Below, in pieces: positions 19,756-29,196 of a stretch of DNA of 46,222 nt; positions within the stretch are counted from its first letter, which is position 1; each line of letters begins with the position of its first letter. Made by a program: the position numbers and the translations under genes. The DNA comes from Campylobacterales bacterium (GTDB taxonomy: Bacteria; Campylobacterota; Campylobacteria; Campylobacterales; QNZT01): NCBI GenBank assembly GCA_027068765.1, contig JAMOMC010000137.1:1-46222 (forward strand), written 5' to 3'. The notes below the pieces were generated by a model that worked only from the letters and a program-made list of their open reading frames with translations, did not search any database and was not told the DNA's origin.

Positions 19756-20301
19756 ATGAATATGAGTTTAGTTGGAAGACAACTTGAGTTAACAGAGCCT
19801 ATAAAGGCACATATAGAAGCAGCGATAGGAACTTTAAAAAAATATAATTTAGATATAATTGCTGTTAGAGTAGCAGTTTCTGCAGATGAGAGAGGTGGGA
19901 AAAAAGGTTTTTCTGTCGAATTTTCTATAAATTTACCACATAAAAATACAATTGTAGTAAAACAAAAAGACAAAGATGTATATGCAGCTGTTGATTTAGC
20001 AATAGAGAGAACACAAAAAGTTTTAAGACGACACAGCGACAAGATAAAAGCTCACAAAGCGATAAAAGTGAGTGAATTTGCAAATCTAAGTATTCCAGAT
20101 GAGTTAGATGACAATTTTGATATAGATAGTGAGATGGATGAGATAGTCCCAATGGAGCTTGATTTGTATAAGCCTTTAGATATAGAAGAAGCTTTAAATA
20201 TGCTAAAAGAGAGTAATAAACAGTTTTATATCTTTAATGATAAAGATGACAAAACAAGAGTTTTATACAAGAGAAAAGATAACAGATACGGACTTTATTA
20301 A
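19756..20301 (+). CDS. hpf: long-form ribosome hibernation promoting factor
   Basis: MNMSLVGRQLELTEPIKAHIEAAIGTLKKY and C-terminal EALNMLKESNKQFYIFNDKDDKTRVLYKRKDNRYGLY; AAGGAGG RBS. Confidence 0.92.
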   Translation: MNMSLVGRQLELTEPIKAHIEAAIGTLKKYNLDIIAVRVAVSADERGGKKGFSVEFSINLPHKNTIVVKQKDKDVYAAVDLAIERTQKVLRRHSDKIKAHKAIKVSEFANLSIPDELDDNFDIDSEMDEIVPMELDLYKPLDIEEALNMLKESNKQFYIFNDKDDKTRVLYKRKDNRYGLY

Positions 20302-20307
20302 GATTTT

Positions 20308-20331
20308 AAGCCGTATTTTTATATACGGCTT
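20308..20331. terminator. bidirectional terminator hairpin between convergent genes
   Basis: AAGCCGTAT-tttTAT-ATACGGCTT 9-bp perfect stem followed by TATTTT. Confidence 0.75.
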
Positions 20332-21409
20332 ATTTTATCCCATAATCCACAATTTCACCCTCTAAAGTCTTAAAAAAAGCTACAATATCATCAATTTGAT
20401 GTTTAGTAAAATCAACTCCAATTTGATGTTTTCCCATAATTCTTACAGCTTCTTCAATCTCTTTAATTGCACCGTTATGAAAATAGGGAGATGTTTTTGT
20501 GATATTTCTAAGGATTGGCACACGAAATCTTTTATGGTTGTTTTGCCCTAAAAAGCCACCTATGTTTTCAAAAGGAAACTCTTGGTCATATATATTTACA
20601 TTAGGGTCAAAATTGATATTAAACCAATCTTTATATGGACGAAGTGGAAATTTTTGGATGCTTTGCCCTCCAACGCTCATGCCAACATGGCATCCTTTGC
20701 ATCCTTTATTTATAAAGAGATTTAATCCTCTTTTTGCTTTTTCATCAATCGCATTGTCATCTCCATTTAAAAAATCATCAAATTTTCCGTAAGTTAAAAG
20801 TGTTCTTTCATATGCTCCTATGGCTTTTTGAACATTTTTAAAAGTAATATTTTCATCAAATACTACTTTAAATTCTTTAACATATGTTGGAGAATTTTTT
20901 AATCTTCTTTCAACTTCTTTAGGTGTTAAATTCATCTCAAAAGATGCCTGGATTGGTCCACCTGCTTGCTCTTCAACATCTTTTGCTCTTCCATCCCAAA
21001 ATTGAGCTTTTGCAAGAGCTGCATTTAAAACTGTTGGAGAGTTTAAGTGAGATGGGTTTTTTTGACCATCGTGACCTATGGCGGTAGGGATATTGTCATC
21101 TCCTCCCTCTTTTAGTTTATGACAAGTAGCACAGCTAATATCTCTATCATAAGATAGATTTTTATCAAAAAATAGTTTTTTACCAAGGGCTATCTTTGTA
21201 GGAGTTAAAGGGTTTTGTGGATTGTCAATGACTTCTAAAAGCTCTTTATAAGTTGTTGGTATAGGCTTTAATCCAAGTGATAGAGCTTTTTCTCTAAGTT
21301 CTTTGTCACTTAGTTTTTCATCTGGATTTGCACTAAATATATACAATAGCAAGAGCATTGCAGATGCTAAGACAGTGATAATTACAATTTTTCTTTTTAT
21401 AGTTTTCAT
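20330..21409 (-). CDS. di-heme cytochrome c peroxidase (CcpA/MauG family)
   Basis: Two c-heme motifs CATCHK and CKGCHV; LGKKLFFDKNLSYDRDISCATCH, FWDGRAKDVEEQAGGPI. Confidence 0.93.
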   Translation of the reverse strand: MKTIKRKIVIITVLASAMLLLLYIFSANPDEKLSDKELREKALSLGLKPIPTTYKELLEVIDNPQNPLTPTKIALGKKLFFDKNLSYDRDISCATCHKLKEGGDDNIPTAIGHDGQKNPSHLNSPTVLNAALAKAQFWDGRAKDVEEQAGGPIQASFEMNLTPKEVERRLKNSPTYVKEFKVVFDENITFKNVQKAIGAYERTLLTYGKFDDFLNGDDNAIDEKAKRGLNLFINKGCKGCHVGMSVGGQSIQKFPLRPYKDWFNINFDPNVNIYDQEFPFENIGGFLGQNNHKRFRVPILRNITKTSPYFHNGAIKEIEEAVRIMGKHQIGVDFTKHQIDDIVAFFKTLEGEIVDYGIK

Positions 21410-21490
21410 AACAGATATTGTACGATAATATCATATAGAAATTCAATAATTTTTTATCACAAAAAGAATTTTATTTTAGCAGTAGAAGAA

Positions 21491-22366
21491 TTATTTTAAT
21501 AAATCTTTTGGATAAATTCCATAAGTTTTAAAAAATAGTTTAGAAAAGTGTCCTTGATGACGGTATCCCACTCTTTTTGAGATTTCTCCAATAGTTAAAA
21601 ACTGCTCTTTTAGAAGTAAGTTTGCTTCTTTAAGACGAAGTTTTTGAATATAGTGCCAAATAGTTGTTTTATAAACTCTTTTAAATACAATTTTTAGTTT
21701 AGATTCATTTGTAGCACAGAGGTGCGCTAGATCCTGTATAGTTGGAGGGTTTTCAAAACTTTTTAACAGATAATCTTTTGCTTTTGAAGCTATAAGTAGC
21801 TCATCTTTAGTTAAATTTTTATCCAATATATCAAGCAAAGAGAATCTATGGAGTATAAATTCAATTATATTATGTTCGCACAAGAGGCTATTTGTACTTT
21901 TTGTGTTGATGATTTTGTCAATGATATAAAGAGTTAATGCATCTATTGGTTGGGAGTTTATAAGCTCACTTGAGAATTCATTTTGTGTTTTGTTGTATAA
22001 AAAATCAATTGGTTCATTTGGATCTTTACTAAGATACCTTTTTAGAAAAAAATCAGCAACAAAGAGAATAAATATATTAGAATTTTCATCAGCTTTAAAA
22101 GTAAAGTCTTGTTTTGATGAAGAGTAGATATTTATATAATCTTCTTTAATTTCATAAGAAGTGTGGTTATGATGGTTATATATTTGAAGATTACCCTTTT
22201 TTACAACTATAAACATAAGCATTCTATCTAAATTTTTTATATGAAATTTTGATTTTGAAAGTATTGTTAAAAAGAGTATTCCATTTGAGATATCAACTCT
22301 TGTGAAATTTTTGTTTTTAGTTATCTTATATTTTCTGTCTGTTATGTTAAAGAAAAAACTATCCAT
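21491..22366 (-). CDS. AraC-family transcriptional regulator
   Basis: C-terminal double HTH: TIQDLAHLCATNESKLKIVFKRVYKTTIWHYIQKLRLKEANLLLKEQFLTIGEISKRVGYRHQGHFSKLFFKTYGIYPKDLLK. Confidence 0.9.
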   Translation of the reverse strand: MDSFFFNITDRKYKITKNKNFTRVDISNGILFLTILSKSKFHIKNLDRMLMFIVVKKGNLQIYNHHNHTSYEIKEDYINIYSSSKQDFTFKADENSNIFILFVADFFLKRYLSKDPNEPIDFLYNKTQNEFSSELINSQPIDALTLYIIDKIINTKSTNSLLCEHNIIEFILHRFSLLDILDKNLTKDELLIASKAKDYLLKSFENPPTIQDLAHLCATNESKLKIVFKRVYKTTIWHYIQKLRLKEANLLLKEQFLTIGEISKRVGYRHQGHFSKLFFKTYGIYPKDLLK

Positions 22367-23166
22367 TACAGATGATAATACTCTCTAACTCGTCTCTCAA
22401 AGTCCTCATCACTCAACTCTCTTCTCATGGGGATAAATTTACTTGCTTTCTCTCCAACTGTAACACGAGCAGGGGAGTGTCTATCTTCAATTATTTTCAA
22501 GATAGCTTTTGCGACCAATATAGCATCATTTCCACTGTTTATCTGATTTAAGATTTGAGGGGTTAGAGTTGATACTATTTTGAAGTATGGTGAGTTTTTA
22601 TCAAAAGTTTTTTTATTTGTCACTAGGTTTTCTCTTGCAAAATTTGTATCAAAAAAACCAGGCATTATGGAGTGGACTCGTATGTCAAAATCTCTTAATT
22701 CATATCTTAAAGAGTCGGTAATCCCTTCTACTGCATATTTACTAGAGTTATATAGTGTTAAAAGTGGCAAACCTATTTTTCCTAAAAATGAGCTGATATT
22801 TATAATAATACCTTGTTCTTGAATTCTCATTTTGGGTATTACAGCTTTGCAAACTCTTAAAACTCCAAATACATTTATATTAAATTGTTCAAGCATCTGA
22901 TTTTCATCTAAATCTTCGATAGTTGAAACTAAACCATAACCAGCATTGTTTATAAGAATATCAATTTTTGGTATATTCATAAGAGTATTTTTTATATCTG
23001 TTTGACTGCTTACATTTAGTTTAATTGGATGCAGATTTTTCTCTTTTATATCTTGTAATTTTTCAGGGTATCTTGTTCCTGCATATACACTAAAGCCTCG
23101 TTTTGCCAAAAAAAGTGCGGTTGTTTTACCCATACCTGAACTAGATCCTGTGATTAAAACAGTCAT
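22366..23166 (-). CDS. short-chain dehydrogenase/reductase
   Basis: MTVLITGSSSGMGKTTAL, NNAGYG, YNSSKYAVEG (YxxxK). Confidence 0.92.
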   Translation of the reverse strand: MTVLITGSSSGMGKTTALFLAKRGFSVYAGTRYPEKLQDIKEKNLHPIKLNVSSQTDIKNTLMNIPKIDILINNAGYGLVSTIEDLDENQMLEQFNINVFGVLRVCKAVIPKMRIQEQGIIINISSFLGKIGLPLLTLYNSSKYAVEGITDSLRYELRDFDIRVHSIMPGFFDTNFARENLVTNKKTFDKNSPYFKIVSTLTPQILNQINSGNDAILVAKAILKIIEDRHSPARVTVGEKASKFIPMRRELSDEDFERRVREYYHL

Positions 23167-23351
23167 GTTAGCTTCATAAATAGAGCTAAACAAAGAGCGA
23201 TAACAATTGTAAAAAAGAGTAGAAGCATATTTTGTTTTTTTTCATTAAGATCTTTTTTGCTTTTTATAAAGTTTACTATCTTAATAGCAGGCCAGATAGA
23301 AAAACCTATAAAAACCATCATAAAAACTAGAGTAATAATTATATCTATCAT
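23163..23351 (-). CDS. small two-TM membrane protein
   Basis: 62 codons, two hydrophobic segments, overlaps both neighbours. Confidence 0.65.
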   Translation of the reverse strand: MIDIIITLVFMMVFIGFSIWPAIKIVNFIKSKKDLNEKKQNMLLLFFTIVIALCLALFMKLT

Positions 23352-24088
23352 GATTTTTTAATCCAATTCAATTTTTTTCTTAGATTTACTACTTCTCCAG
23401 TTATTATTAAGACAGGAGTTTTTAAATCTTTTGCCAATTCATAGATATTTTCCAACTCTCCAACAACTACCTCTTCATCTTTTGTTGTTCCTCTACTTAT
23501 AACCGCTATTGGGTGATTTTTTGGTTTTCCTATCTCTATAAGTTTAGTGGAAATTTTTTCTAATTGATGAAGACCCATTAAAAAGATAATTGTATCATCG
23601 TTTTTATAATCCTCAAAAGAGAGTTGACTCTTTGTTTTATCTGAACTTTTATGAGCGGTTACTACTCGAAATGAGCTTGCAATGCCACGATGAGTTACTG
23701 GAATTCCAGCATATCCAGGAACGGCAATGGCTGAACTAATTCCAGGGATAAACTCAAACTCTATCTCTTTTTCTCTTAGATAAATTCCCTCTTCACCACC
23801 TCTACCAAAGACAAAAGGATCACCACCTTTTAATCTCACTACATGTTTATATTTTAAGGCACTTTGGTAGATAATTTCATTTATTTCATCTTGGGGCATT
23901 ATATGGTGTTTATTCTCTTTTCCTACATATATAAAGCTGCATTCACTCTTTGCCTCTTTTAGTATGTCAGGGTTTGCTAATTTATCATAGATGATTACAT
24001 CAGCTTTTTTTATAACACGAAGTGCTTTTATCGTAAGAAGCTCAATGTCTCCAGGTCCAGCTCCTGTTAGATAAACTTTTCCAGCCAT
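23348..24088 (-). CDS. cobA: uroporphyrinogen-III C-methyltransferase (SUMT; CobA/NirE)
   Basis: KVYLTGAGPGDIELLTIKALRVIKKADVIIYDKLANPDIL, VRLKGGDPFVFGRGGEE. Confidence 0.96.
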   Translation of the reverse strand: MAGKVYLTGAGPGDIELLTIKALRVIKKADVIIYDKLANPDILKEAKSECSFIYVGKENKHHIMPQDEINEIIYQSALKYKHVVRLKGGDPFVFGRGGEEGIYLREKEIEFEFIPGISSAIAVPGYAGIPVTHRGIASSFRVVTAHKSSDKTKSQLSFEDYKNDDTIIFLMGLHQLEKISTKLIEIGKPKNHPIAVISRGTTKDEEVVVGELENIYELAKDLKTPVLIITGEVVNLRKKLNWIKKS

Positions 24089-24090
24089 TT

Positions 24091-25692
24091 TTACTCTTTC
24101 TCATTTGCCAAGATAAAATCATCAACACTTTCTTTCTCATAAATATTTAAATCTTTTAAGCTCTGCATGCATTTTGTTGCATTTTTATTGTATTTGCAGT
24201 TTTGGTTAAATATATCAACTCCAAAAAGCCTTGGATAAAATTGTCTATTTTTGTTGATGTAGTTATATTTTCCAACAGGAATATCACAAGCATAAGATGC
24301 AATTTTTTCAAAACTTTTAGTATCCCATACTTCAATAGATCCGTTATGCTCATAGATGCTTAGATATGCATATTTTCCATCACCTGTAAATTCAGTGTGA
24401 ATGTACTGTTTATCTTTTATGGGTATCTTTTTTTTCATTTGGAAGTCATGTTTTGAGACAAGTATCAACTCATCACTGCCATTGTCTATCCAAAGATATG
24501 GAGTATTTGGATGAGTTTTAACAAAAAAACCATCTCCTCCTATTTTGATTTGTTTTTCAAAACTCCAGTCGTACATTTTCCAAATCGTGATATAAGGTTT
24601 TCTAAGATGTGGAGTTGCAAAATAGAAGTTACCTTTGTTGTACCAATAAGTTGCAGAGAAAAGGTGCGGCATACCCTCCATGTCATGTTCAAAAACTATC
24701 TTTTTACTCTCTATTTCATAAACTCGTAAAACTTTCCCACTTCTTGCAGTTGCTATTAAAAATTTATCAAAAGGATCTATAAAAAAGTCTTCAATCGGCT
24801 CTTTAATTTTACTATATGATATATCAAATGTTTTACTATTAACTACACCAATAAGAGGTTTATTTCGATAAGTAAAAATCATCTCATCTTTTGAGTAAAG
24901 CTCATACAAAGCACTAACTTTTCCATCAAGTGGAATTAATTTTGAAGGTGAGAGAGTTGTACTATCCATAACTACCATCTGCTCAGGTAGTAAACAAGTA
25001 GCAACAACTTTTTTCCCATCTCTGCTTAAAGAAAGATTTCGAAGATTTATACAGGCTCTTATCTTTGCAACTCTTCGACCCTCTTTTAATGAGTACCTTG
25101 CAACCCAGCCATCACGAGTAGGGATAAAGATATTTTCTGCTTTAGGAAATTGATACTTGATACCTCCGTGAACATTTTTTAGTGGAAATTTATCTAGTAT
25201 CTTTTCATTTTCCATAATCCAAACATATCCACCATCTCTCTCAACAACTGGAAGTAGTTGCTCAATATCTTTGATACCTAAATCTTTTTTCTTATCATTA
25301 AAGTTAACAATGGATTTTTTAATTTTCTCTTTATCCCAAATATAGTTTTTTACAGGAGTTTTTATATATCTGCTTATCTCTAAAAGCTCATAAGGGCTTA
25401 AAAACTCATATGAAGGCATAAGAGTCTGAGGAAATCCATTTTTTATTTTTGATGATAACTCTTTTATCTGTTTATATTTTTTTAAAAACTCTGGCATAAG
25501 TGGAGGAGCTGATATACCAATTCGATCTTTATGATGACAACTCATACAATACTTCTCATATAGTTTTTTCCCAGTGTTGTGTTTTGGAAGTGCTTCAACA
25601 TTGTGAGCAGCTACACTATCTATCGCATTTGCAGGAAGTAAAAAAACCATTGTGGATAAAAATATAGTTATTAGTAGATGTACTCTCATCAT
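24091..25692 (-). CDS. cytochrome c / heme-d1 propeller protein, NirN-like
   Basis: N-terminal c-heme CMSCHHKDRIG; remainder resembles cytochrome d1 propeller; next to nirS and SUMT. Confidence 0.7.
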   Translation of the reverse strand: MMRVHLLITIFLSTMVFLLPANAIDSVAAHNVEALPKHNTGKKLYEKYCMSCHHKDRIGISAPPLMPEFLKKYKQIKELSSKIKNGFPQTLMPSYEFLSPYELLEISRYIKTPVKNYIWDKEKIKKSIVNFNDKKKDLGIKDIEQLLPVVERDGGYVWIMENEKILDKFPLKNVHGGIKYQFPKAENIFIPTRDGWVARYSLKEGRRVAKIRACINLRNLSLSRDGKKVVATCLLPEQMVVMDSTTLSPSKLIPLDGKVSALYELYSKDEMIFTYRNKPLIGVVNSKTFDISYSKIKEPIEDFFIDPFDKFLIATARSGKVLRVYEIESKKIVFEHDMEGMPHLFSATYWYNKGNFYFATPHLRKPYITIWKMYDWSFEKQIKIGGDGFFVKTHPNTPYLWIDNGSDELILVSKHDFQMKKKIPIKDKQYIHTEFTGDGKYAYLSIYEHNGSIEVWDTKSFEKIASYACDIPVGKYNYINKNRQFYPRLFGVDIFNQNCKYNKNATKCMQSLKDLNIYEKESVDDFILANEKE

Positions 25693-25729
25693 AAACCCTC
25701 TTTAAAAAAAATCTATTATAGTAGAAAAA

Positions 25730-25759
25730 GATAATATCGAGCAAAAGCCCGATACTATC
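25730..25759 (-). terminator. intrinsic terminator downstream of nirS
   Basis: On the minus strand GATAGTATCGGGC-TTTT-GCTCGATATTATC then TTTTT. Confidence 0.78.
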
Positions 25760-25775
25760 TTGGATGAAAGATATT

Positions 25776-27416
25776 TTAGTAGATATCTTTCATTGTGTTA
25801 GTTACATTGAACTTACCAGTTGGAGTGATAAGTCTTTTATCGTCAATTACACTTTTAAGCTCAAGTGTATTTGAATCATAAACCAAGATTACAGACGGTG
25901 TAAGCTTGTTACCCCAAATGCTTGTCCATACTTCTGAACCATCAGCATTGAACTCAAAGTGAACAGGTCCTCTCATGGCAACTTTAGGATCAGCAGACTT
26001 AAGATACTTAGGATCAATAGGAATAGTTTTAACAACTTCTAGTTTCTCTTTATCAATTACATAAATCTGAGTTTGTAGTTTTCTATCTGGATTCACTGGA
26101 CGATCTGCAAAGATATATTTGCTATTTGGGTGAGTTTTTACAAATAGATTCCCACCACCTTCACCTGGAAGTGCAAATTTTTTAACAACTTTCCAAGCAT
26201 TTTTAGGATGATTTTCTGGATCTGTTCCAATTGCTACGATATCATTAGAACCGATATGACCTGTAATCCAAATAGGTCCCAATGTCTTATGATCAACATT
26301 TGCTCCACGACCTGGATGAGGTTTGACACCTTGTGATGGAATATTTTTAACTAATTTACCCTCTTTGGTATCAATTACAGAGATAACATCTCTAGCATTT
26401 GCAGCTGACATAAAATATCGTTTGCTCAAATCCCAACCACCATCGTGCAAAAATCTCTCTGCTTCAATCATTGTAATTTTTGGATTCATGACATTTGAGT
26501 AGTCATATAACCATACTTGACCAGTCTCTTTGATATTTATAACCCATTCTGGTTTTGTATGAGATGCAATAATAGCTGCAACTCTAGCTTCTCTTACATA
26601 CTCATTTGTATCATAAGTGTAACTTGCAGTTGAGACAATTTTTAAAGGCTCTAATGTCTCTGCATCAACAGTTACGATAGATGGTGGCCAGTAACAGCCA
26701 ATAACAGCATATTTATCAAGATAATCTTTGTGTTTAGATGTATCAATACTTCTTGCATCATTACATGGTCTGAACTCTGCAACATTTTTAGGATCACTCA
26801 TCCAAAGATCAATTACAGATGCTTTCCCATCTCTACCAATTACATACATGTATCTACCACTTGCACCTGTTCTTGTTATGTGTGTTGCATATCCAGAATC
26901 AACAACAGAGATAACTTTTTTGGTTTTTCCATCTATAATTGCAATTTTTCCAACATCTCTTAAAATTACTGCAAAGTAATCTTTCCAATTTTTAGCCCCA
27001 GCTTCTGGTGCTGTTGGTCTATCTTTAACGGGAATTAATATTTTATGGCTTGCTTTCATATCTGCCATAGATTTTTCAGGTGGCATAGGTGCTTCTATTT
27101 GCATATATTTAGCCATTAAATCAGTTTGAGCAGGTGTTAACTCTCCTGATTTACCCCAACCTGGCATTCCGCCTGGTGTTCCATCATTTACAATCATTTT
27201 AAGGGCTTCTGTCCCTATAGCTTTGGCTACCTTAGGTTCCAACGATGGTCCTAATGCCCCTTTTCTTAACATTCCATGACAACCTGCACATCTATCAAAA
27301 TAGACCTGAGTTGCCTCTTTCATCTCAGCATCTGATAACTTAATACCACTTGCTTGTAGACCCATAGCTGCAACAGATGTTGCAACCACCACACTTAAAA
27401 TCTTACCGAACTTCAT
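25776..27416 (-). CDS. nirS: cytochrome cd1 nitrite reductase NirS
   Basis: c-heme CAGCHGMLRKGALGPSL; d1 domain RFLHDGGWDLSKRYFMSAANARD, KTHPNSKYIFADRPVNPD. Confidence 0.97.
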   Translation of the reverse strand: MKFGKILSVVVATSVAAMGLQASGIKLSDAEMKEATQVYFDRCAGCHGMLRKGALGPSLEPKVAKAIGTEALKMIVNDGTPGGMPGWGKSGELTPAQTDLMAKYMQIEAPMPPEKSMADMKASHKILIPVKDRPTAPEAGAKNWKDYFAVILRDVGKIAIIDGKTKKVISVVDSGYATHITRTGASGRYMYVIGRDGKASVIDLWMSDPKNVAEFRPCNDARSIDTSKHKDYLDKYAVIGCYWPPSIVTVDAETLEPLKIVSTASYTYDTNEYVREARVAAIIASHTKPEWVINIKETGQVWLYDYSNVMNPKITMIEAERFLHDGGWDLSKRYFMSAANARDVISVIDTKEGKLVKNIPSQGVKPHPGRGANVDHKTLGPIWITGHIGSNDIVAIGTDPENHPKNAWKVVKKFALPGEGGGNLFVKTHPNSKYIFADRPVNPDRKLQTQIYVIDKEKLEVVKTIPIDPKYLKSADPKVAMRGPVHFEFNADGSEVWTSIWGNKLTPSVILVYDSNTLELKSVIDDKRLITPTGKFNVTNTMKDIY

Positions 27417-27489
27417 AATATATGTCCTCCATATAATCTTCGTGTAATTTACAATGAGTATAATGGCTCCGTTTGTTTCTAGGCAAACT

Positions 27490-27511
27490 AGGGAGGAATT
27501 TCCTCCTCCCT
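27490..27511 (-). terminator. hairpin between the norCB/small ORF unit and nirS
   Basis: AGGGAGGA-atttcc-TCCTCCCT, 8-bp perfect stem. Confidence 0.5.
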
Positions 27512-27561
27512 AAAATGGAACAATCTCTCTTGTAGCCTTAGCTAATTTTTTTCCTGTAGCC

Positions 27562-27714
27562 TTATTTACCTTCAGCTAATTTTTTCTTTTCACTACTATA
27601 TAAAAAAAACATAGGAGTGATGATAATTGCATGAAGAAAAAAAGTCAATAACATTGGGTACTGATTTAGTGTTCCAAAAAAACTTGGAACTATATCTGAA
27701 AATGGTTCAAACAT
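27562..27714 (-). CDS. 50-aa single-TM membrane protein downstream of norB (absent from ORF track)
   Basis: Manual translation MFEPFSDIVPSFFGTLNQYPMLLTFFLHAIIITPMFFLYSSEKKKLAEGK*; AAGGAG RBS just upstream. Confidence 0.65.
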   Translation of the reverse strand: MFEPFSDIVPSFFGTLNQYPMLLTFFLHAIIITPMFFLYSSEKKKLAEGK

Positions 27715-27759
27715 TGTATCTCCTTAAATAAATATTGGCTGAGAAAAATTCTCAGCGTC

Positions 27760-29196
27760 TTAAACTTTTGCTGACTCTCTTAGTTTCGCATTTTTTCCAA
27801 TTGAGAGCAAATCTACAATTAAAAACACAAAACCAATCAACATAACTCCACCCATAACAAGTCTCCATCCCATACCTTGAACAAACCAAACGGCATTTTG
27901 TGAGATAAAGAAACCTTCCCAAGTTGCACCAAATTGAGCTCTTTCTATTAGTACTTGACCATATCCAGAGATTAAAAGTGCTACTGTCATACCAAGCATA
28001 CCGATATTTAAAAGCCATATTGACATCTTGAAATTAAATGATGCCTTCATCTGCTTAATGCCATGGGCTCTTTGAATTCCCATATAGAACATCGCTATGA
28101 GGATTGTTGCATATGCACCCCAAAATGCTAGGTGACCGTGTGAAGAGGTAAACTGTGTACCGTGAGTATAGATATTTACCTGTGGTAAGGTATGAAAAAA
28201 TCCCCATACACCAGCACCTAAAAAGTTACCAGCACCATTAGCTATAATCCAAGCAAAAGCAGGAGTATTAGCTAAATGTGCTGTTCCACCTTGTCTTCCT
28301 GCCTCTTTACCCCAGTCATATATAACATGAACTAACATTGCTATAAGAGGAACTGGTTCAAGTGCTGAAAATAGTGCTCCAATTTCCCACCAGTACTCAG
28401 GAGTACCAATCCAGAAATAGTGATGACCCATACCTAATATACCTGAGCCAAAAAGCATTGCAACTTCTATCCATAACCACATCTCAACAATTTGTCTTTT
28501 AGCACCTATAATTTGCATAAGTGACCAAGCAGCAAGTGTAGCTACATAAACTTCCCAAGTGGCTTCAACCCAAAGGTGAATTACCCACCACCACCAAAAC
28601 TGATCAACTGTGATATTGTCTGTATAAAACATACCACATAGGTAAAGACCAGCAAGTGCCAAAAGGTTTGCCATCATAACAGTCATAAGACCTGTTCTTT
28701 TTCCTTTAATTGCAGTTGCATAGACATTAAATACAAATCCTAAAACTACAATAACAATACCAATATCAGCCCATCTTGGAGCTTCAATATATTCTCTACC
28801 TTCGTGAATTAACCAGATACTAGCTTCAGTTCCTGAACCTACTTGAACAAAGATATATACAAGTATAACTACAGTGATAGCAGCTGTTAAAACCCAAAAT
28901 AGAAGTTTACCTAAACCTATACCTACAGTCTCTATACCTGTTTCAGAAGGCATGAGTAGATATACAGTTCCAATCATCGCATACAACATCCATACAATAA
29001 GTGCATTGATATGAACCATTCTAGCTACCGAAAAATCAAAGATTTCAAACAAAAAACTAGGATAGAGAAATTGAGTTGCTATTATCATACCCATTAAAAG
29101 TTGAGCACCAAGCAAAATAATAGCAACTCTATAGTACATCATCGCTAATTTTTCAGATTCGTATTTGAATACATTATTTTTAATACTATCTACCAT
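27760..29196 (-). CDS. norB: nitric oxide reductase catalytic subunit NorB
   Basis: 12-TM heme-copper-like protein; WWWWVIHLWVEATWEVYVATLAAW, GMGHHYFWIGTPEYWWEIGALFSALEPVPL. Confidence 0.95.
   Translation of the reverse strand: MVDSIKNNVFKYESEKLAMMYYRVAIILLGAQLLMGMIIATQFLYPSFLFEIFDFSVARMVHINALIVWMLYAMIGTVYLLMPSETGIETVGIGLGKLLFWVLTAAITVVILVYIFVQVGSGTEASIWLIHEGREYIEAPRWADIGIVIVVLGFVFNVYATAIKGKRTGLMTVMMANLLALAGLYLCGMFYTDNITVDQFWWWWVIHLWVEATWEVYVATLAAWSLMQIIGAKRQIVEMWLWIEVAMLFGSGILGMGHHYFWIGTPEYWWEIGALFSALEPVPLIAMLVHVIYDWGKEAGRQGGTAHLANTPAFAWIIANGAGNFLGAGVWGFFHTLPQVNIYTHGTQFTSSHGHLAFWGAYATILIAMFYMGIQRAHGIKQMKASFNFKMSIWLLNIGMLGMTVALLISGYGQVLIERAQFGATWEGFFISQNAVWFVQGMGWRLVMGGVMLIGFVFLIVDLLSIGKNAKLRESAKV

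Noticed and set aside
25776-27416. Antisense ORFs within nirS (26728-26979)
   Set aside because: Frame shadows; nirS is unambiguous
27473-27486. FNR-like box TTGCC-TAGA-AACAA upstream of nirS
   Set aside because: Two mismatches in each half-site and poor spacing to the visible -10 (TATACT); not strong enough to call
27752-28018. 88-aa ORF inside norB
   Set aside because: Alternate frame of norB with Trp/Cys-rich improbable composition
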